This document shows positions 8,870 through 18,309 of a stretch of 64,000 bases of DNA, piece by piece (within the stretch, counting starts at the first letter, position 1; each line of letters opens with the position of its first letter). The position numbers and the translations under genes are program-made. The stretch is taken from assembly GCF_033558715.1 (NCBI RefSeq), contig NZ_CP114606.1, positions 806,001-870,000 of the forward strand, given 5' to 3'. A model generated the notes under the pieces. It was not told the DNA's origin and did no database searches. It worked only from the letters and a program-made list of their open reading frames with translations. This DNA comes from Acinetobacter sp. YWS30-1 (GTDB lineage: Bacteria > Pseudomonadota > Gammaproteobacteria > Pseudomonadales > Moraxellaceae).

Positions 8870-10098
8870 TGTCTGGATGCGGAGCAGAACATGGCCTGAT
8901 TACAGTAGATCAGGCTTTAGAATTGATTTTGCAGCATATTCAAGTGTTAGTAACTGAACGACTGAAGTTGAATCAGGCCTTAAATCGTTATCTGGCAGAA
9001 GATATTTATTCTGGGATTAATCTACCGTTATTTTCGCAAAGTGCCGTAGATGGTTATGCACTGTGTACCCAAGCTGCAATTGAACCAGAACGCGAATTCC
9101 AACTGATTGGTGAAATTCGGGCGGGACAACAGGGTGAACTGCAACTTCAGGATGAGCAGGCAGTCAGGATTTTTACCGGTGCTAAAATTCCGCTTGGGAC
9201 TACTACGGTCGCACGTCAGGAAATTGTTCAAGTGATCGATTCATCCAGAATCAAAATTACTGAACAGCTCAGCGCTCATGCCGATATTCGCGATGTGGGC
9301 GAAGAAATTTCAGTCGGGCAATTATTGGTAAATAAAGGTCAACAGCTGTCAGTCGGTGCAATTGCCTCTTTAAGCATGGCGGGAATCAATACTGTTGAGG
9401 TTTTTCAATATTCTAAAGTGGCCGTGGTCATTACAGGTGATGAAGTTGCTGAAAGTATAGAAGACTTTGTAGCAGGTAAAATCTTTGATGCCAACGGTCC
9501 CTTGATTGAAGCCTGGTTTCAGCAAGCCGGGCAGCAGGTTGAAATTTTTCATGTTGCAGATACTGAGGCGGCAGTACGGAATCTCATTCAAGAATTATCA
9601 GCAAGCTATGACCTGATTTTAACCACAGGCGGTGTATCTGTCGGAGATTATGATTTCATTCGGCCTGTAGCACTAGATTTAGGCTTTGAACAGATATTCT
9701 GGAAAGTAAAACAGAAGCCGGGCAAGCCGATGTTCTTTGCCCAGCTACAGCGCAATGATAGTTCACATTGTTATCTGCTGGGTTTGCCGGGCAATCCCGC
9801 AGCAGTGTATGTGGGCATGCAGATCTACACCGCAACTTTATTAAATGCCTTACAAGGACACAAATCTCAGCCGAACTGGTTTAATGCTGTACTCACCCAT
9901 GATCTGAAAATGAATGCCAGAGAGCGCTTTTTAAGAATGTCTGCCAGCTTTGAGCAGTCGGTTTTACGAGTTAAAAGTCTGTCTAAGCAGCAATCACATA
10001 TGCTGAGCAATCTCATGCAGGCTAATTGTCTGGTTCGAATTCCGGCAGGAAAAAGCCTGAAAGAAGGGGATCTTGTTCAAGGCTTATTTATTCACTGA
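8869..10098 (+). CDS. moeA: Molybdopterin molybdenumtransferase MoeA
   Basis: MoeA inserts molybdate into adenylylated molybdopterin, the last step shared by all molybdenum cofactors. The 409-residue protein has the SAVDGYAL motif near residue 60, the TTGGVSVGDYDF motif of the MoeA/MogA fold near residue 250, and LPGNPAAVYVG near 305, all typical of MoeA. It is translationally coupled to moaCB by a TAATG overlap. The modA gene follows 15 bases later, which places molybdate uptake in the same transcript. Confidence 0.94.
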   Translation: MSGCGAEHGLITVDQALELILQHIQVLVTERLKLNQALNRYLAEDIYSGINLPLFSQSAVDGYALCTQAAIEPEREFQLIGEIRAGQQGELQLQDEQAVRIFTGAKIPLGTTTVARQEIVQVIDSSRIKITEQLSAHADIRDVGEEISVGQLLVNKGQQLSVGAIASLSMAGINTVEVFQYSKVAVVITGDEVAESIEDFVAGKIFDANGPLIEAWFQQAGQQVEIFHVADTEAAVRNLIQELSASYDLILTTGGVSVGDYDFIRPVALDLGFEQIFWKVKQKPGKPMFFAQLQRNDSSHCYLLGLPGNPAAVYVGMQIYTATLLNALQGHKSQPNWFNAVLTHDLKMNARERFLRMSASFEQSVLRVKSLSKQQSHMLSNLMQANCLVRIPAGKSLKEGDLVQGLFIH

Positions 10099-10113
10099 TA
10101 AGGGTAGATGCAC

Positions 10114-10875
10114 ATGAAAAAATCTCTGTTTTTATCCATGTGCATTGCCATGATGTTTTCCTCAGTCCATGCAGGAACAGTGAAGGTTTACGCCGCAGCG
10201 AGTCTAAATAATGTTGTGACCGAAATTTCCAGGATTTACCAAGCCCAACATCCACAAACTAAGATTATTTCCGTATTTGGTGCATCTTCTGCTTTAGCCA
10301 AACAGATCGAAGCAGGAGCCAGCAGCGATCTATACTTTTCAGCTGATCAGGATTGGATGAATTATCTGGTACACAAGAAACTTATAAATTCCAGTTCAGT
10401 TCATCCCATCCTGTTAAATCAGTTAGTGGCGATCAGCCCGAAACATCTGAATATTCATTTTAAACCCCAGTCCAGTTTTAATTTTGCCCAGTCCTTTAAA
10501 GGTTATGTATGTACCGGGCAAATGGAATCAGTGCCTGCCGGAAAATATGCCAGGCAAAGTCTGACCAAACTGAACTGGTTAAATGGCTTGAAAGGACGAA
10601 TTGTTGGAACGGATGATGTGCGCTCGGCTTTGGCTTTCGTCGAACGCGGTGAATGTGAAGTGGGGATTGTCTATAAAACTGATGCCTTGATCAGCCGAAA
10701 AGTCAAAATCATCGGTACTTTCCCAGCAAATTCACATAGTCCGATTGTTTATCCTTTAGCTTTGACACGGCAAGGCGCACAGAATAAAGAAGCAGTTCAA
10801 TTTGAGCAATTTATAGGAGAAAGTGCGCAGGCCAAAGCCATCTTTCAAAAATATGGATTTAGGCTGAATCCCTAG
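10114..10875 (+). CDS. modA: Molybdate ABC transporter periplasmic binding protein ModA
   Basis: ModA captures molybdate in the periplasm and delivers it to ModBC. The start MKKSLFLSM is followed by a hydrophobic stretch and a likely signal-peptidase site after VHA. The mature protein begins VKVYAAASLNN, the usual ModA opening, and later has FGASSALAKQIEAGA, which forms part of the oxyanion-binding pocket. ATG 10114 is preferred because AAGGG is nine bases upstream; ATG 10108 is in frame and possible. The protein is about 253 residues, normal for the family. Confidence 0.92.
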   Translation: MKKSLFLSMCIAMMFSSVHAGTVKVYAAASLNNVVTEISRIYQAQHPQTKIISVFGASSALAKQIEAGASSDLYFSADQDWMNYLVHKKLINSSSVHPILLNQLVAISPKHLNIHFKPQSSFNFAQSFKGYVCTGQMESVPAGKYARQSLTKLNWLNGLKGRIVGTDDVRSALAFVERGECEVGIVYKTDALISRKVKIIGTFPANSHSPIVYPLALTRQGAQNKEAVQFEQFIGESAQAKAIFQKYGFRLNP

Positions 10876-10901
10876 ACAATGACTGGAGAAATAACTGCAA
10901 G

Positions 10902-11585
10902 ATGTTAAGTCCAGAAGAACTCAGTGCGCTCTACCTGTCTGCCAAGGTGGCCAGCTTTGCGACCTTATTTTGCTTACCTTTTGCAGTAGCATTGGCTTGG
11001 GTTTTGGCCAGATATGAATTTCGGCTTAAGTTTGTGGTCGAAGCATGTTTGCAATTGCCGATGGTGCTGCCACCTGTGGTCTTGGGTTATCTGCTTCTGG
11101 TGCTGTTTGGCAATCAAGGCATGATTGGCCAATATCTCAATACACTCGGGCTGCAACTGGCATTTAACTGGAAAGGAGCAGTACTAGCCTCGATGATTGT
11201 CGCATTCCCATTGATGGTGCAACCGATCCGTTTATCATTTCAGCTCATGAATCAACAACTCGAACACATTGCAGGTTCATTGGGCGCAGCACCGTGGAAA
11301 GTGTTTTGGAGTATCAATTTACCTCTGTCAATTCCCGGTATGCTGATTGGCAGCATCTTATGTTTTAGCCGAAGTCTGGGTGAGTTTGGCGCCACCATTA
11401 CTTTTGTGGGCAATATTCCGGATGAAACCCGCACTATTCCCATCGCAATTTATTCCTTACTGCAACAACCGAATGGTGAGGAAATGGCGATGCGTCTGGT
11501 GGCTTTATCTATTTTCTTGGCATTTATTGCTTTAATTGCCAATTATTTTATTTTGCAAAACTATCAACGGAAATTGGGAGGCTGA
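10902..11585 (+). CDS. modB: Molybdate ABC transporter permease ModB
   Basis: ModB is the inner-membrane channel of the molybdate importer. The 227-residue protein has about five hydrophobic segments and the binding-protein-dependent permease EAA loop (AAPWKVFWSINLPLS-x-PG, near residues 130-148) that contacts the ATPase. SLGEFGATITFVGN is the conserved ModB segment after it. It lies between modA and modC. GGAG is upstream of the start. Confidence 0.93.
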   Translation: MLSPEELSALYLSAKVASFATLFCLPFAVALAWVLARYEFRLKFVVEACLQLPMVLPPVVLGYLLLVLFGNQGMIGQYLNTLGLQLAFNWKGAVLASMIVAFPLMVQPIRLSFQLMNQQLEHIAGSLGAAPWKVFWSINLPLSIPGMLIGSILCFSRSLGEFGATITFVGNIPDETRTIPIAIYSLLQQPNGEEMAMRLVALSIFLAFIALIANYFILQNYQRKLGG

Positions 11586-11586
11586 A

Positions 11587-12228
11587 ATGTTGAAATGTAA
11601 TTTTCATTATCAACAAGCCGATTTCGGGTTGAATATTAAACTGGAAATGTCGCAGCAACTGTTAGGGATCGTGGGTACATCTGGAAGCGGAAAAAGTACT
11701 TTACTCAAAAATATTGTTGGACTATTAAAACCTGACCAAGGATATATTCAGTTTAATCAGCAGGATTTAATCAATACAGAAAAGAAAATTAATATTCCAA
11801 TGCATCAGCGCAAAATTGCATTAGTTTTCCAGAATGCTTTGCTGTTTCCACATATGAACATGCAGCAGAACCTATGCTATGCAGAAAAACTGGTATCTAG
11901 AGCCGATCGAAAATTCCAGTTTGAAGACATCGTGGAATTATTAGAACTAAACCCTTTAATGCATCGTAAAGCACATCAACTTTCAGGCGGAGAAGCGCAG
12001 CGCGTTTCTATTGGTCGAGCATTACTGTCTTCACCGAATCTATTGTTGCTAGATGAACCTTTAACGGGACTGGATCAACAGTTAAAACAACAGATTTTAC
12101 CTTTTCTAAAACGGATGAAAGATGAGTTAAATCTACCCATGATTTATGTGACCCATCATTTAGAAGAGTTAGCTTACTTAGAAGCTGAAACTGTACAGCT
12201 CAAACAGGGCATACTCATCAGGAACTGA
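11587..12228 (+). CDS. modC: Molybdate ABC transporter ATP-binding protein ModC (short form)
   Basis: ModC hydrolyses ATP to drive molybdate import. The Walker A motif is GTSGSGKST, the ABC signature is LSGGEAQR, Walker B is LLLLDEP and the switch histidine lies in VTHH. ATG 11587 is chosen because GGGAGG lies just upstream; the longer frame runs back into modB. The protein is 213 residues, about 140 shorter than E. coli ModC, and lacks the C-terminal molybdate-binding TOBE domain that gives feedback control. Its stop overlaps the convergent gene at 12218 by 11 bases. Confidence 0.9.
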   Translation: MLKCNFHYQQADFGLNIKLEMSQQLLGIVGTSGSGKSTLLKNIVGLLKPDQGYIQFNQQDLINTEKKINIPMHQRKIALVFQNALLFPHMNMQQNLCYAEKLVSRADRKFQFEDIVELLELNPLMHRKAHQLSGGEAQRVSIGRALLSSPNLLLLDEPLTGLDQQLKQQILPFLKRMKDELNLPMIYVTHHLEELAYLEAETVQLKQGILIRN

Positions 12229-14770
12229 TCAACTCTAGCTGATTGAGCCGGGCAGGTTTTGCATAGTAAAAACCTTGCAGATAATCACAATGATGTGATT
12301 TTAAACACTCAGCCTGTTCAGGATTCTCAATTCCTTCCGCAACGACTTCCAGATCCAGCTTATGCGCTAGGGTAATCATGGCTTCAATAATGGCCTCATC
12401 TCGTGGATTGCCAGGTAAATGCTGAACAAAGCTACGATCCAGTTTGATCTCATCGATCGGAAGACTACGTAAATAACTTAAACTCGAATAACCAGTGCCA
12501 AAGTCATCCACCGAAACTTTAATGCCCAAAGCCCGGACATTTTTTAAGATCTCAATGGACTTATCACCGCTGGCAATCAGCATGCTTTCAGTCACTTCGA
12601 GTTTTAGTAACTCATGCGGGAATTCAATTTCCGCTAATAATTGCTGGAGATCACTCAGGAATCCACTTCTTTTAAACTGTAAAGGAGATAGATTGACGGC
12701 AACCGAAATTTGAGTCTCATGCTGCATATTCCAGGCTTTAACTTCCTCACAAGCCTGTCTAAGTACCCATTCGCCAATTGAGACGATTTGCCCGGTCCTT
12801 TCTGCAAAAGGAATGAAATCGGCAGGAGAAATAAAGCCTTTTTCTGGATGTTGCCAGCGGATCAAAGCTTCCAGACATTTGACCTTGCCCGTTTCACTGT
12901 CCAGAATCGGCTGATAAAACAGTTTAAACTGCTGTTCATGCAGAGCGACCATCAGTTCATGACGAAGCTGTACATAATCTACCTTCGGTAAAGGCTCTTT
13001 CGTGAAATTATACCAGTGCCAGGTATTACCCCCTTCGGCATTGGCGTCACGCATGGCATCTTTAGCAGCATTGATAAACTGCTTAACACATTTAATGTCT
13101 GGATCAGCATCAGCCACACCAATACTGGCACTCAGATGAATGTCATAACCATCTACGTGAAAAGGCTGAGATAATCCGGCGATGATTTCTTCGGCACGTA
13201 CAGCGACTTGCTTGAGATCAGTCATTTGAGTTAATAAAATTGCAAACTCATCCCCTGAAAATCTGGAAATCACATCTTCAGGCTCCAGGTTTTGGCTCAG
13301 ACGATTGCCCACTAGTTTTAAAATTTTATCGCCAATATCATGACCGAGGCTTTGATTCAAAGGTTCAAAATCATCCAGATCCAGATATAAAAGCACTAGA
13401 TTTGCAGAACCACTCTGCGCTAGATGCAGTTTTTCCTGAACCACTTCTTCAAACAGCTTATTGTTGATAAAGCCGGTTAAATGGTCATGTGATTCCTGAT
13501 AAGCGATTAGTTCTTGCTGGGCAACATGCTGACTCACATCCTGTTGAATGGCAATGAAATGAGTGCACTTATGATTTTCATCAAAGACTGGACCTAGGTT
13601 TAGCTTGTTCCAGAACCAGTGTCCATCCTTACGATAATTTTTCAGGACAATCTTGATTTCAGATTTATTCTGAATGGCTTCGCTGATTTGCTGGACGCTT
13701 TCCTCGGAAGTATCAGGTCCCTGCAAGATGCGGCAATTTTTTCCTTTGAGTTCTTCCAGGCTATAACCGGTAATCTGCTCAAAGGCCGGATTAACATATT
13801 CAATAGGCTGGTCATTTTCTGCCGAGGTTAAAATAATGCCATGCGGATTTGCATCGACACTGCGTTTCATTAAGCGCAGCATTTCATTGTTTTGATAACG
13901 TTCAGTAATGTCGCGTGCCACGCTAAAAATACCGACAATTTCCTCATTCACTTTAATTGGCAAAAAAGTTAAATCGAGCCAGTATTTCTGTCCTGCCGAG
14001 TTATGTGCCTGAACTTCAAGGTGTCCAGTCAGACCATGCTTGGCCTGCTCAAAGGCTTCTAAGGCAAGAGGGCGATGTTCAGGTTCAATAAAATGATCAA
14101 TTTTAGTTCCGATATGCGATTTAACACCAACTTCGTTAAAAAATTTGGTGGCCAGGTTGGCATCTACAATATTGCCGTCCAGATTATGCTCAAAAATTGC
14201 ATCGGGATGAAAAGAGAAAAATGACTGATATTTATCTTTGAGCTGATTTCGTTTTTTGCGTTCTTCATACAGCTCAAAGGTTAAGGCGATCAGCGAAGCT
14301 GCATATTGCAGCAGGTCAATTTCATTGGGAGTAGGAGACTTGATCGAACGATAATAAGTACCAAAAGAGCCAAAAAGTTTGCCACTCCCGTTGGCAATTG
14401 GTACCGACCAGCAGGCTCTTAAACCATTTTGTTTAACCAGATCTTTATATGCGACCCAGTTCGGATCATTGAGTAAATCCTCACAGACCACTAAACGACG
14501 ATGATATGCAGCTGCACCACAAGCGCCAACATTCGGGCCGATTTTTAGATCTTTTGAAGCTTCTACATATTCTCTGGAAAAATAGGCTGGTTCTTTTATT
14601 AAATTAAGCGTTTGTTCCTGTTCCGAATACAACATGACAGATACCAGTGCATCCGGGATTTTGTCCCCTAACCATACGGTAATCGCATCTATGATATCCT
14701 CTAAGGCAGCAGCTTGACCAATCAGATTAAAAATCTCTTGGCTGGTGCCTCCATTATAAAAAGAAGTCAT
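12218..14770 (-). CDS. GAF-PAS-PAS-GGDEF-EAL cyclic-di-GMP protein
   Basis: This 850-residue cytoplasmic protein senses signals through an N-terminal GAF domain (about 10-165) and two PAS domains (about 180-410). It then carries a diguanylate cyclase domain (about 420-580) and a phosphodiesterase EAL domain (about 600-845). The EAL part keeps its catalytic set (EALIRW, NLSP, EVTES, DDFGTGYSS, KLD, EGIE), so it probably degrades cyclic-di-GMP. The cyclase motif reads SGDEF rather than GGDEF, which may still work or may be regulatory. No transmembrane segment is evident. It is convergent with modC and probably monocistronic. Confidence 0.88.
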   Translation of the reverse strand: MTSFYNGGTSQEIFNLIGQAAALEDIIDAITVWLGDKIPDALVSVMLYSEQEQTLNLIKEPAYFSREYVEASKDLKIGPNVGACGAAAYHRRLVVCEDLLNDPNWVAYKDLVKQNGLRACWSVPIANGSGKLFGSFGTYYRSIKSPTPNEIDLLQYAASLIALTFELYEERKKRNQLKDKYQSFFSFHPDAIFEHNLDGNIVDANLATKFFNEVGVKSHIGTKIDHFIEPEHRPLALEAFEQAKHGLTGHLEVQAHNSAGQKYWLDLTFLPIKVNEEIVGIFSVARDITERYQNNEMLRLMKRSVDANPHGIILTSAENDQPIEYVNPAFEQITGYSLEELKGKNCRILQGPDTSEESVQQISEAIQNKSEIKIVLKNYRKDGHWFWNKLNLGPVFDENHKCTHFIAIQQDVSQHVAQQELIAYQESHDHLTGFINNKLFEEVVQEKLHLAQSGSANLVLLYLDLDDFEPLNQSLGHDIGDKILKLVGNRLSQNLEPEDVISRFSGDEFAILLTQMTDLKQVAVRAEEIIAGLSQPFHVDGYDIHLSASIGVADADPDIKCVKQFINAAKDAMRDANAEGGNTWHWYNFTKEPLPKVDYVQLRHELMVALHEQQFKLFYQPILDSETGKVKCLEALIRWQHPEKGFISPADFIPFAERTGQIVSIGEWVLRQACEEVKAWNMQHETQISVAVNLSPLQFKRSGFLSDLQQLLAEIEFPHELLKLEVTESMLIASGDKSIEILKNVRALGIKVSVDDFGTGYSSLSYLRSLPIDEIKLDRSFVQHLPGNPRDEAIIEAMITLAHKLDLEVVAEGIENPEQAECLKSHHCDYLQGFYYAKPARLNQLELISS

Positions 14771-14914
14771 ATTGTATCCTTAAGTATAAACCTCTATATA
14801 AACCTAGAAGTATTAGAGAAATTATACTGTTTTTTTGAATAAAAGATCTAAACCCCATAACACAATAACAAAATAATATATTTAAATTATCTACTTAATA
14901 ACTGTATAAAAATA

Positions 14915-15429
14915 TTATAACTGAGCACTTTTTTCACCTGTCACCACACGATTTCTCCCTAAATGTTTGGCTTGATATAAATTCGTATCTGCTTGTTTTA
15001 AAACTTCTTTGATATCAGACGAAGTTAAAGGCCAGTGTGCAATACCGAGTGAAGCAGTGACTATTCCTACTTCAAGTAAATAAGTCGATGCCAGTTTATG
15101 TCTTAATCTTTCAGCGATTTTAGTTGCATGTGAAATCTCTTTGACTGGCGCAAGAATAATAAATTCTTCACCACCAACGCGACAGCAAATATCCTGTTCA
15201 CGAAAACTTTCCCGAATAAATCCGGCAACTTTGGTTAATACCACATCACCCATATCATGCCCATGACGATCATTGATTTTCTTAAAATAGTCAATATCCA
15301 AAACCACCACAGCAAAATAAGTTTTATTGCTAATCAAATCATTTAAAAATAGTTCAAAGCCACGACGATTATAAAAGCCGGTTAAAGGGTCGGTTAAAGT
15401 GTCCTGTTTAAGCTCTTCGATCTCCTGAT
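14915..15429 (-). pseudogene. Diguanylate cyclase, C-terminal fragment cut by IS
   Basis: About 170 residues remain, beginning HQEIEELKQD right at the end of the IS element and covering a full GGDEF domain. The active-site motif is intact (RVGGEEF), and an inhibitory RxxD site (REQD) sits just before it. The sensor and membrane part is missing and its start is replaced by the IS terminal repeat. A GTG inside the repeat could in principle start translation. The N-terminal remnant is on the other side of the IS at 16469-16641. The catalytic domain could still be active if expressed. Confidence 0.75.
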
Positions 15430-16468
15430 GGCTTTGTTGCACAAAGATTTGAAATGCAAAGCGCCCCTAATTGATCCAAATTTAAGGCGTAACTTGGGTA
15501 AGTGGGCGACCTAATTCCGTAAATCTGTTAAGGACTGCTACACGTGCATGGATCTCATTCACCTGACTAGGAAAGCTTCTTGCCATTAATTTATCGCCTA
15601 ATAATTTGATGCAATGCATCTTGGTTTCCACCAAACTGCGGCGATGATAGCCTGACCATTTTTTCCATAATGTCCTGCCTAAATGTTTAACTGTTCGAAG
15701 TAATTCATTTCGCTCTAGCGAGCTACTCTTTGTATCTTTCCATGGTTTCGCATTTTTTCTAGGTGGAATCACCGCATGCGCTTGCCGATCTGCAATGACC
15801 TGACGGCATTGCTTGGTGTCATAAGCTCCATCGGTATAAACAGAGTCAATCTGCTCATCTTGTGGAATCTGATTAAGTAAATCACCAAGCACCTGTGAAT
15901 CACTGACATTATTGGTTGTGAGCTGAATAGCGCGTATTTGTAGGGTTTTGGCATCTATACCAATATGTAGTTTACGCCATTGGCGACGATATTCAGCTCC
16001 ATGTTTCTTGCGTTTCCATTCGCCCTCACCTAGAAACTTCATGCCTGTAGAGTCTACGAGTAGATGCAGCCCATCGCTACTTTTTTGGTAGCTGATTGCA
16101 ATATCAATATGCTTTTGTCTTCTACAAAGCGTACTGTAATCTGGTGCGGTCCAATTTAATCCGCAAAGTTTAATCAGACTTTGCACAAAGCCAGTGACCA
16201 TACGTAAAGACAAACGGAATAGAGATTTAATCATTAAGCAGCATTGGATAGCTGCGTCGGAGTAGGTTTGATTTCGCCCTTGTTTGCCTTTTGATGGAGC
16301 ATACCATTGCGTAGCAGGATCAAACCAAATGGCAATATTTCCGCGACTCATGAGTGCTCGGTTATATGCGGGCCAATTGGTTGTGCGGTAGATTTTGTGT
16401 GTAGGCTTCTTCATTTGAAAATTATATCGCTGAAAAAGCCTTTACAGATAGGTTTGTGCAACAAAGCC
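15430..16468 (-). mobile_element. IS5-family (IS903 group) insertion sequence
   Basis: A perfect 16-bp inverted repeat, GGCTTTGTTGCACAAA, occurs at 15430-15445 and inverted at 16453-16468. It bounds a 1039-bp element with one transposase gene. The length and termini resemble IS17-type elements of Acinetobacter. The nine bases outside the two ends (TCTCCTGAT and GTTGCATAC) do not match, so no target duplication is visible. The element splits a diguanylate cyclase gene. Confidence 0.93.
15482..16414 (-). CDS. IS5-family transposase
   Basis: The 310-residue DDE transposase has the three catalytic acidic residues in LLVDSTG, VYTDGAYDT and SLVETKMH. The N-terminal NWPAYNRAL and the SLRMVTGFVQSL segment are typical of the IS903/IS17 group. 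It fills almost the whole element between the inverted repeats and appears intact. Confidence 0.93.
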   Translation of the reverse strand: MKKPTHKIYRTTNWPAYNRALMSRGNIAIWFDPATQWYAPSKGKQGRNQTYSDAAIQCCLMIKSLFRLSLRMVTGFVQSLIKLCGLNWTAPDYSTLCRRQKHIDIAISYQKSSDGLHLLVDSTGMKFLGEGEWKRKKHGAEYRRQWRKLHIGIDAKTLQIRAIQLTTNNVSDSQVLGDLLNQIPQDEQIDSVYTDGAYDTKQCRQVIADRQAHAVIPPRKNAKPWKDTKSSSLERNELLRTVKHLGRTLWKKWSGYHRRSLVETKMHCIKLLGDKLMARSFPSQVNEIHARVAVLNRFTELGRPLTQVTP

Positions 16469-16641
16469 GTTGCATACTCATAATTAGTTGCAAGAGAATT
16501 ATTAATCAGTTGCTGTCGGTGAATTACATTGCTCACAATCAATGTAATTGAAAAAAGAATCACCAGACTCACAAGTAAAAGGATTAAAATCAATTTAGGT
16601 AAATTAAGTTTGAGTGAAATGAACAACTTTTGAACACTCAT
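16469..16641 (-). pseudogene. Diguanylate cyclase, N-terminal fragment cut by IS
   Basis: The first 57 residues or so of a membrane protein are present: a short cytoplasmic start (MSVQKLFISLKL), one strong transmembrane helix (about residues 14-37), and the start of an outer segment ending at the IS. Further codons run into the IS end and stop. Order and strand suggest it is the front of the same gene as the GGDEF fragment at 14915-15429. A second transmembrane helix and the sensor domain expected between them are missing. The link is inferred from position. Confidence 0.6.
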
Positions 16642-17146
16642 AACTTAATCCCCTGAATCTTTCAGAAATACAAAATATATACAATATATTTCAATAATTA
16701 TATTGTGTGATGTAGTTCTCTATTTTAGATGAATAATATTCAGTTTGTAAGCATTTTTGAAGCTTAATCTGTTGCTTATTTTGTAAGCAGAAATGGTTTG
16801 GTCCATTTGTTCAATATATTTAAAAGATATGGAAAAAGACTGAGATCAACAAAATAATAAAATACTGATTTAGTAAAAATTATATTTTTATAATATAAGA
16901 AATTTTTATTTAAAAGCCAAATTTTCTGTCTAACCTAATATAATTAAATAGATAATAAATAAAGATTTATTGATTAAAAAATAATCTTTTAAAAGGTAAA
17001 TATTTATTTTTCAAAGCCTTCACTATAGGGTGAAAGGTGGGATAAATAAGTGCTCAAAAGGATATCAATTAAATTTGAACACTTATTTATTTTAGGAAAA
17101 GCTAATTTTCTGATTTTACAGTTGTTTTCTCAATGAGAAAAATTAA
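16642..17146. other. AT-rich spacer with a long hairpin at 17042-17090
   Basis: No gene was found in these 505 bases. Arms of 17 bases at 17042-17058 and 17074-17090 (ATAAATAAGTGCTCAAA and TTTGAACACTTATTTAT) pair with one mismatch around a 15-base loop. It lies just past the dps stop in the direction of dps transcription, so it may end or protect that transcript. It has no clear U-run on that strand. The rest is very AT-rich and presumably holds the promoter of the broken cyclase gene. Confidence 0.5.
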
Positions 17147-17644
17147 TTACTCTAAAGTACTTCTTAACATCCAGGCTGTTTTTTCATGCACATCAAGACG
17201 TTGCGTGATTAAATCTGCAGTCGGTTGATCGTTGACTTCATCAACAACTTCAAAAAGATTGCGTGCGGTACGAGCTACCGTTTCATGAGCATTTACCAAT
17301 AAACGCAGCATTTCTTGGGCATCTGGTACACCTTCTACTTCTTTAATAGCAGTCAGCTTAACAAATTGCTGGTAAGTGCCGGGTGCGGCAAAGCCTAAAG
17401 CCCGGATACGTTCTGCAATCAAATCAAGAGCATTCCACTGTTCAGTATATTGGGTCATAAACATGCTATGCAGACTATTGAACTGTGGTCCGGTGACATT
17501 CCAGTGAAAGTTGTGGGTCATTAAATAGAGGGTATAGCTGTCTGCCAATAATTTAGATAGACCTTCGACGATTTTGGCACGGTCTTCGTAAGAAATACCA
17601 ATATCAATTTTCATAGCTTTAGCATTTTTTTCTGAAGAGCCCAT
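17147..17644 (-). CDS. dps: Dps-family DNA-binding ferritin-like protein
   Basis: Dps forms a 12-subunit shell that oxidises and stores iron with peroxide and protects DNA during starvation and oxidative stress. The 165-residue protein has the family motif [10 protein letters not shown] (His44, His47) and, about 27 residues later, [12 protein letters not shown] with the acidic ferroxidase residues. The N-terminus is Lys-rich, which could help DNA contact. The gene stands alone, with the katE catalase 660 bases away on the other strand; both serve peroxide defence. ATG 17644 has an AAGGAG-like site upstream. Confidence 0.92.
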   Translation of the reverse strand: MGSSEKNAKAMKIDIGISYEDRAKIVEGLSKLLADSYTLYLMTHNFHWNVTGPQFNSLHSMFMTQYTEQWNALDLIAERIRALGFAAPGTYQQFVKLTAIKEVEGVPDAQEMLRLLVNAHETVARTARNLFEVVDEVNDQPTADLITQRLDVHEKTAWMLRSTLE

Positions 17645-18309
17645 GTTTTACTCCTTAACAATTTTGTAGAGAGATATCTTTTAAAATAGAAGTTTGCCAG
17701 TCATGGCTGAAAAGATAGGAAATCTTGGCAGCATGACCTTTTATATGAAATAGATTTTTGCCACTATTTATATGTGGAAATAATTTTAAGTACTTCTGAG
17801 TTATATAGTTTATAGGACGGGCAAAGATATAAGTTTAGGCGTTCTGTATAGCCTGGTGACAGGATTGTAACTGTATAAAGAAATTAATTTTGCCTTATAA
17901 AACTCAAATGTCTGGATCAGTTTCTTAAAAACTTGTTTTCATTTTTAGATGATTAAGCCTTTATTTCATGATTTTATCTTTTAGTAAAAACTATCAGCTC
18001 TAAATTTTTCGAACTTTGTGATCGTTACTCGGTAAAAAAAACTGTGTAGTTAAGAAAAATAACAGAACTGTGCCTTTATTAAACAAGCCACTACAAAGAC
18101 TCAGCAATGTATTCGTCAAATCTCGTTATGTTAGGGATACAGACGAAATCAATAAAAAGATTTTCATACTCAGCAACAGCTCACCATATACAGATAAAAG
18201 TGGAACTTTATTTTTCTGTAAAAACGCCAAGATGTTGAATAAAACTCAAGCGAATTTGAGATAGGCAAAAAAAGACTTCACTAAACTCAAGATCAGCAAG
18301 GAAAATGTC
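17645..18309. other. Divergent dps-katE spacer
   Basis: These 665 bases separate divergent dps and katE and must carry both promoters. They are AT-rich. A 64-codon + strand frame at 18070-18264 has no clear ribosome site and no recognisable product, so it is not called. No convincing OxyR or other operator could be picked out by eye. Confidence 0.4.

Noticed and set aside
15421..16477. Target duplication for the first IS5-family element
   Set aside because: The bases outside the two 16-bp ends do not match at 2, 3, 4 or 9 positions, so none is claimed.
18070..18264. 64-codon + strand frame upstream of katE
   Set aside because: No clear ribosome site, AT-rich low-information sequence, and a position where divergent promoters are expected.
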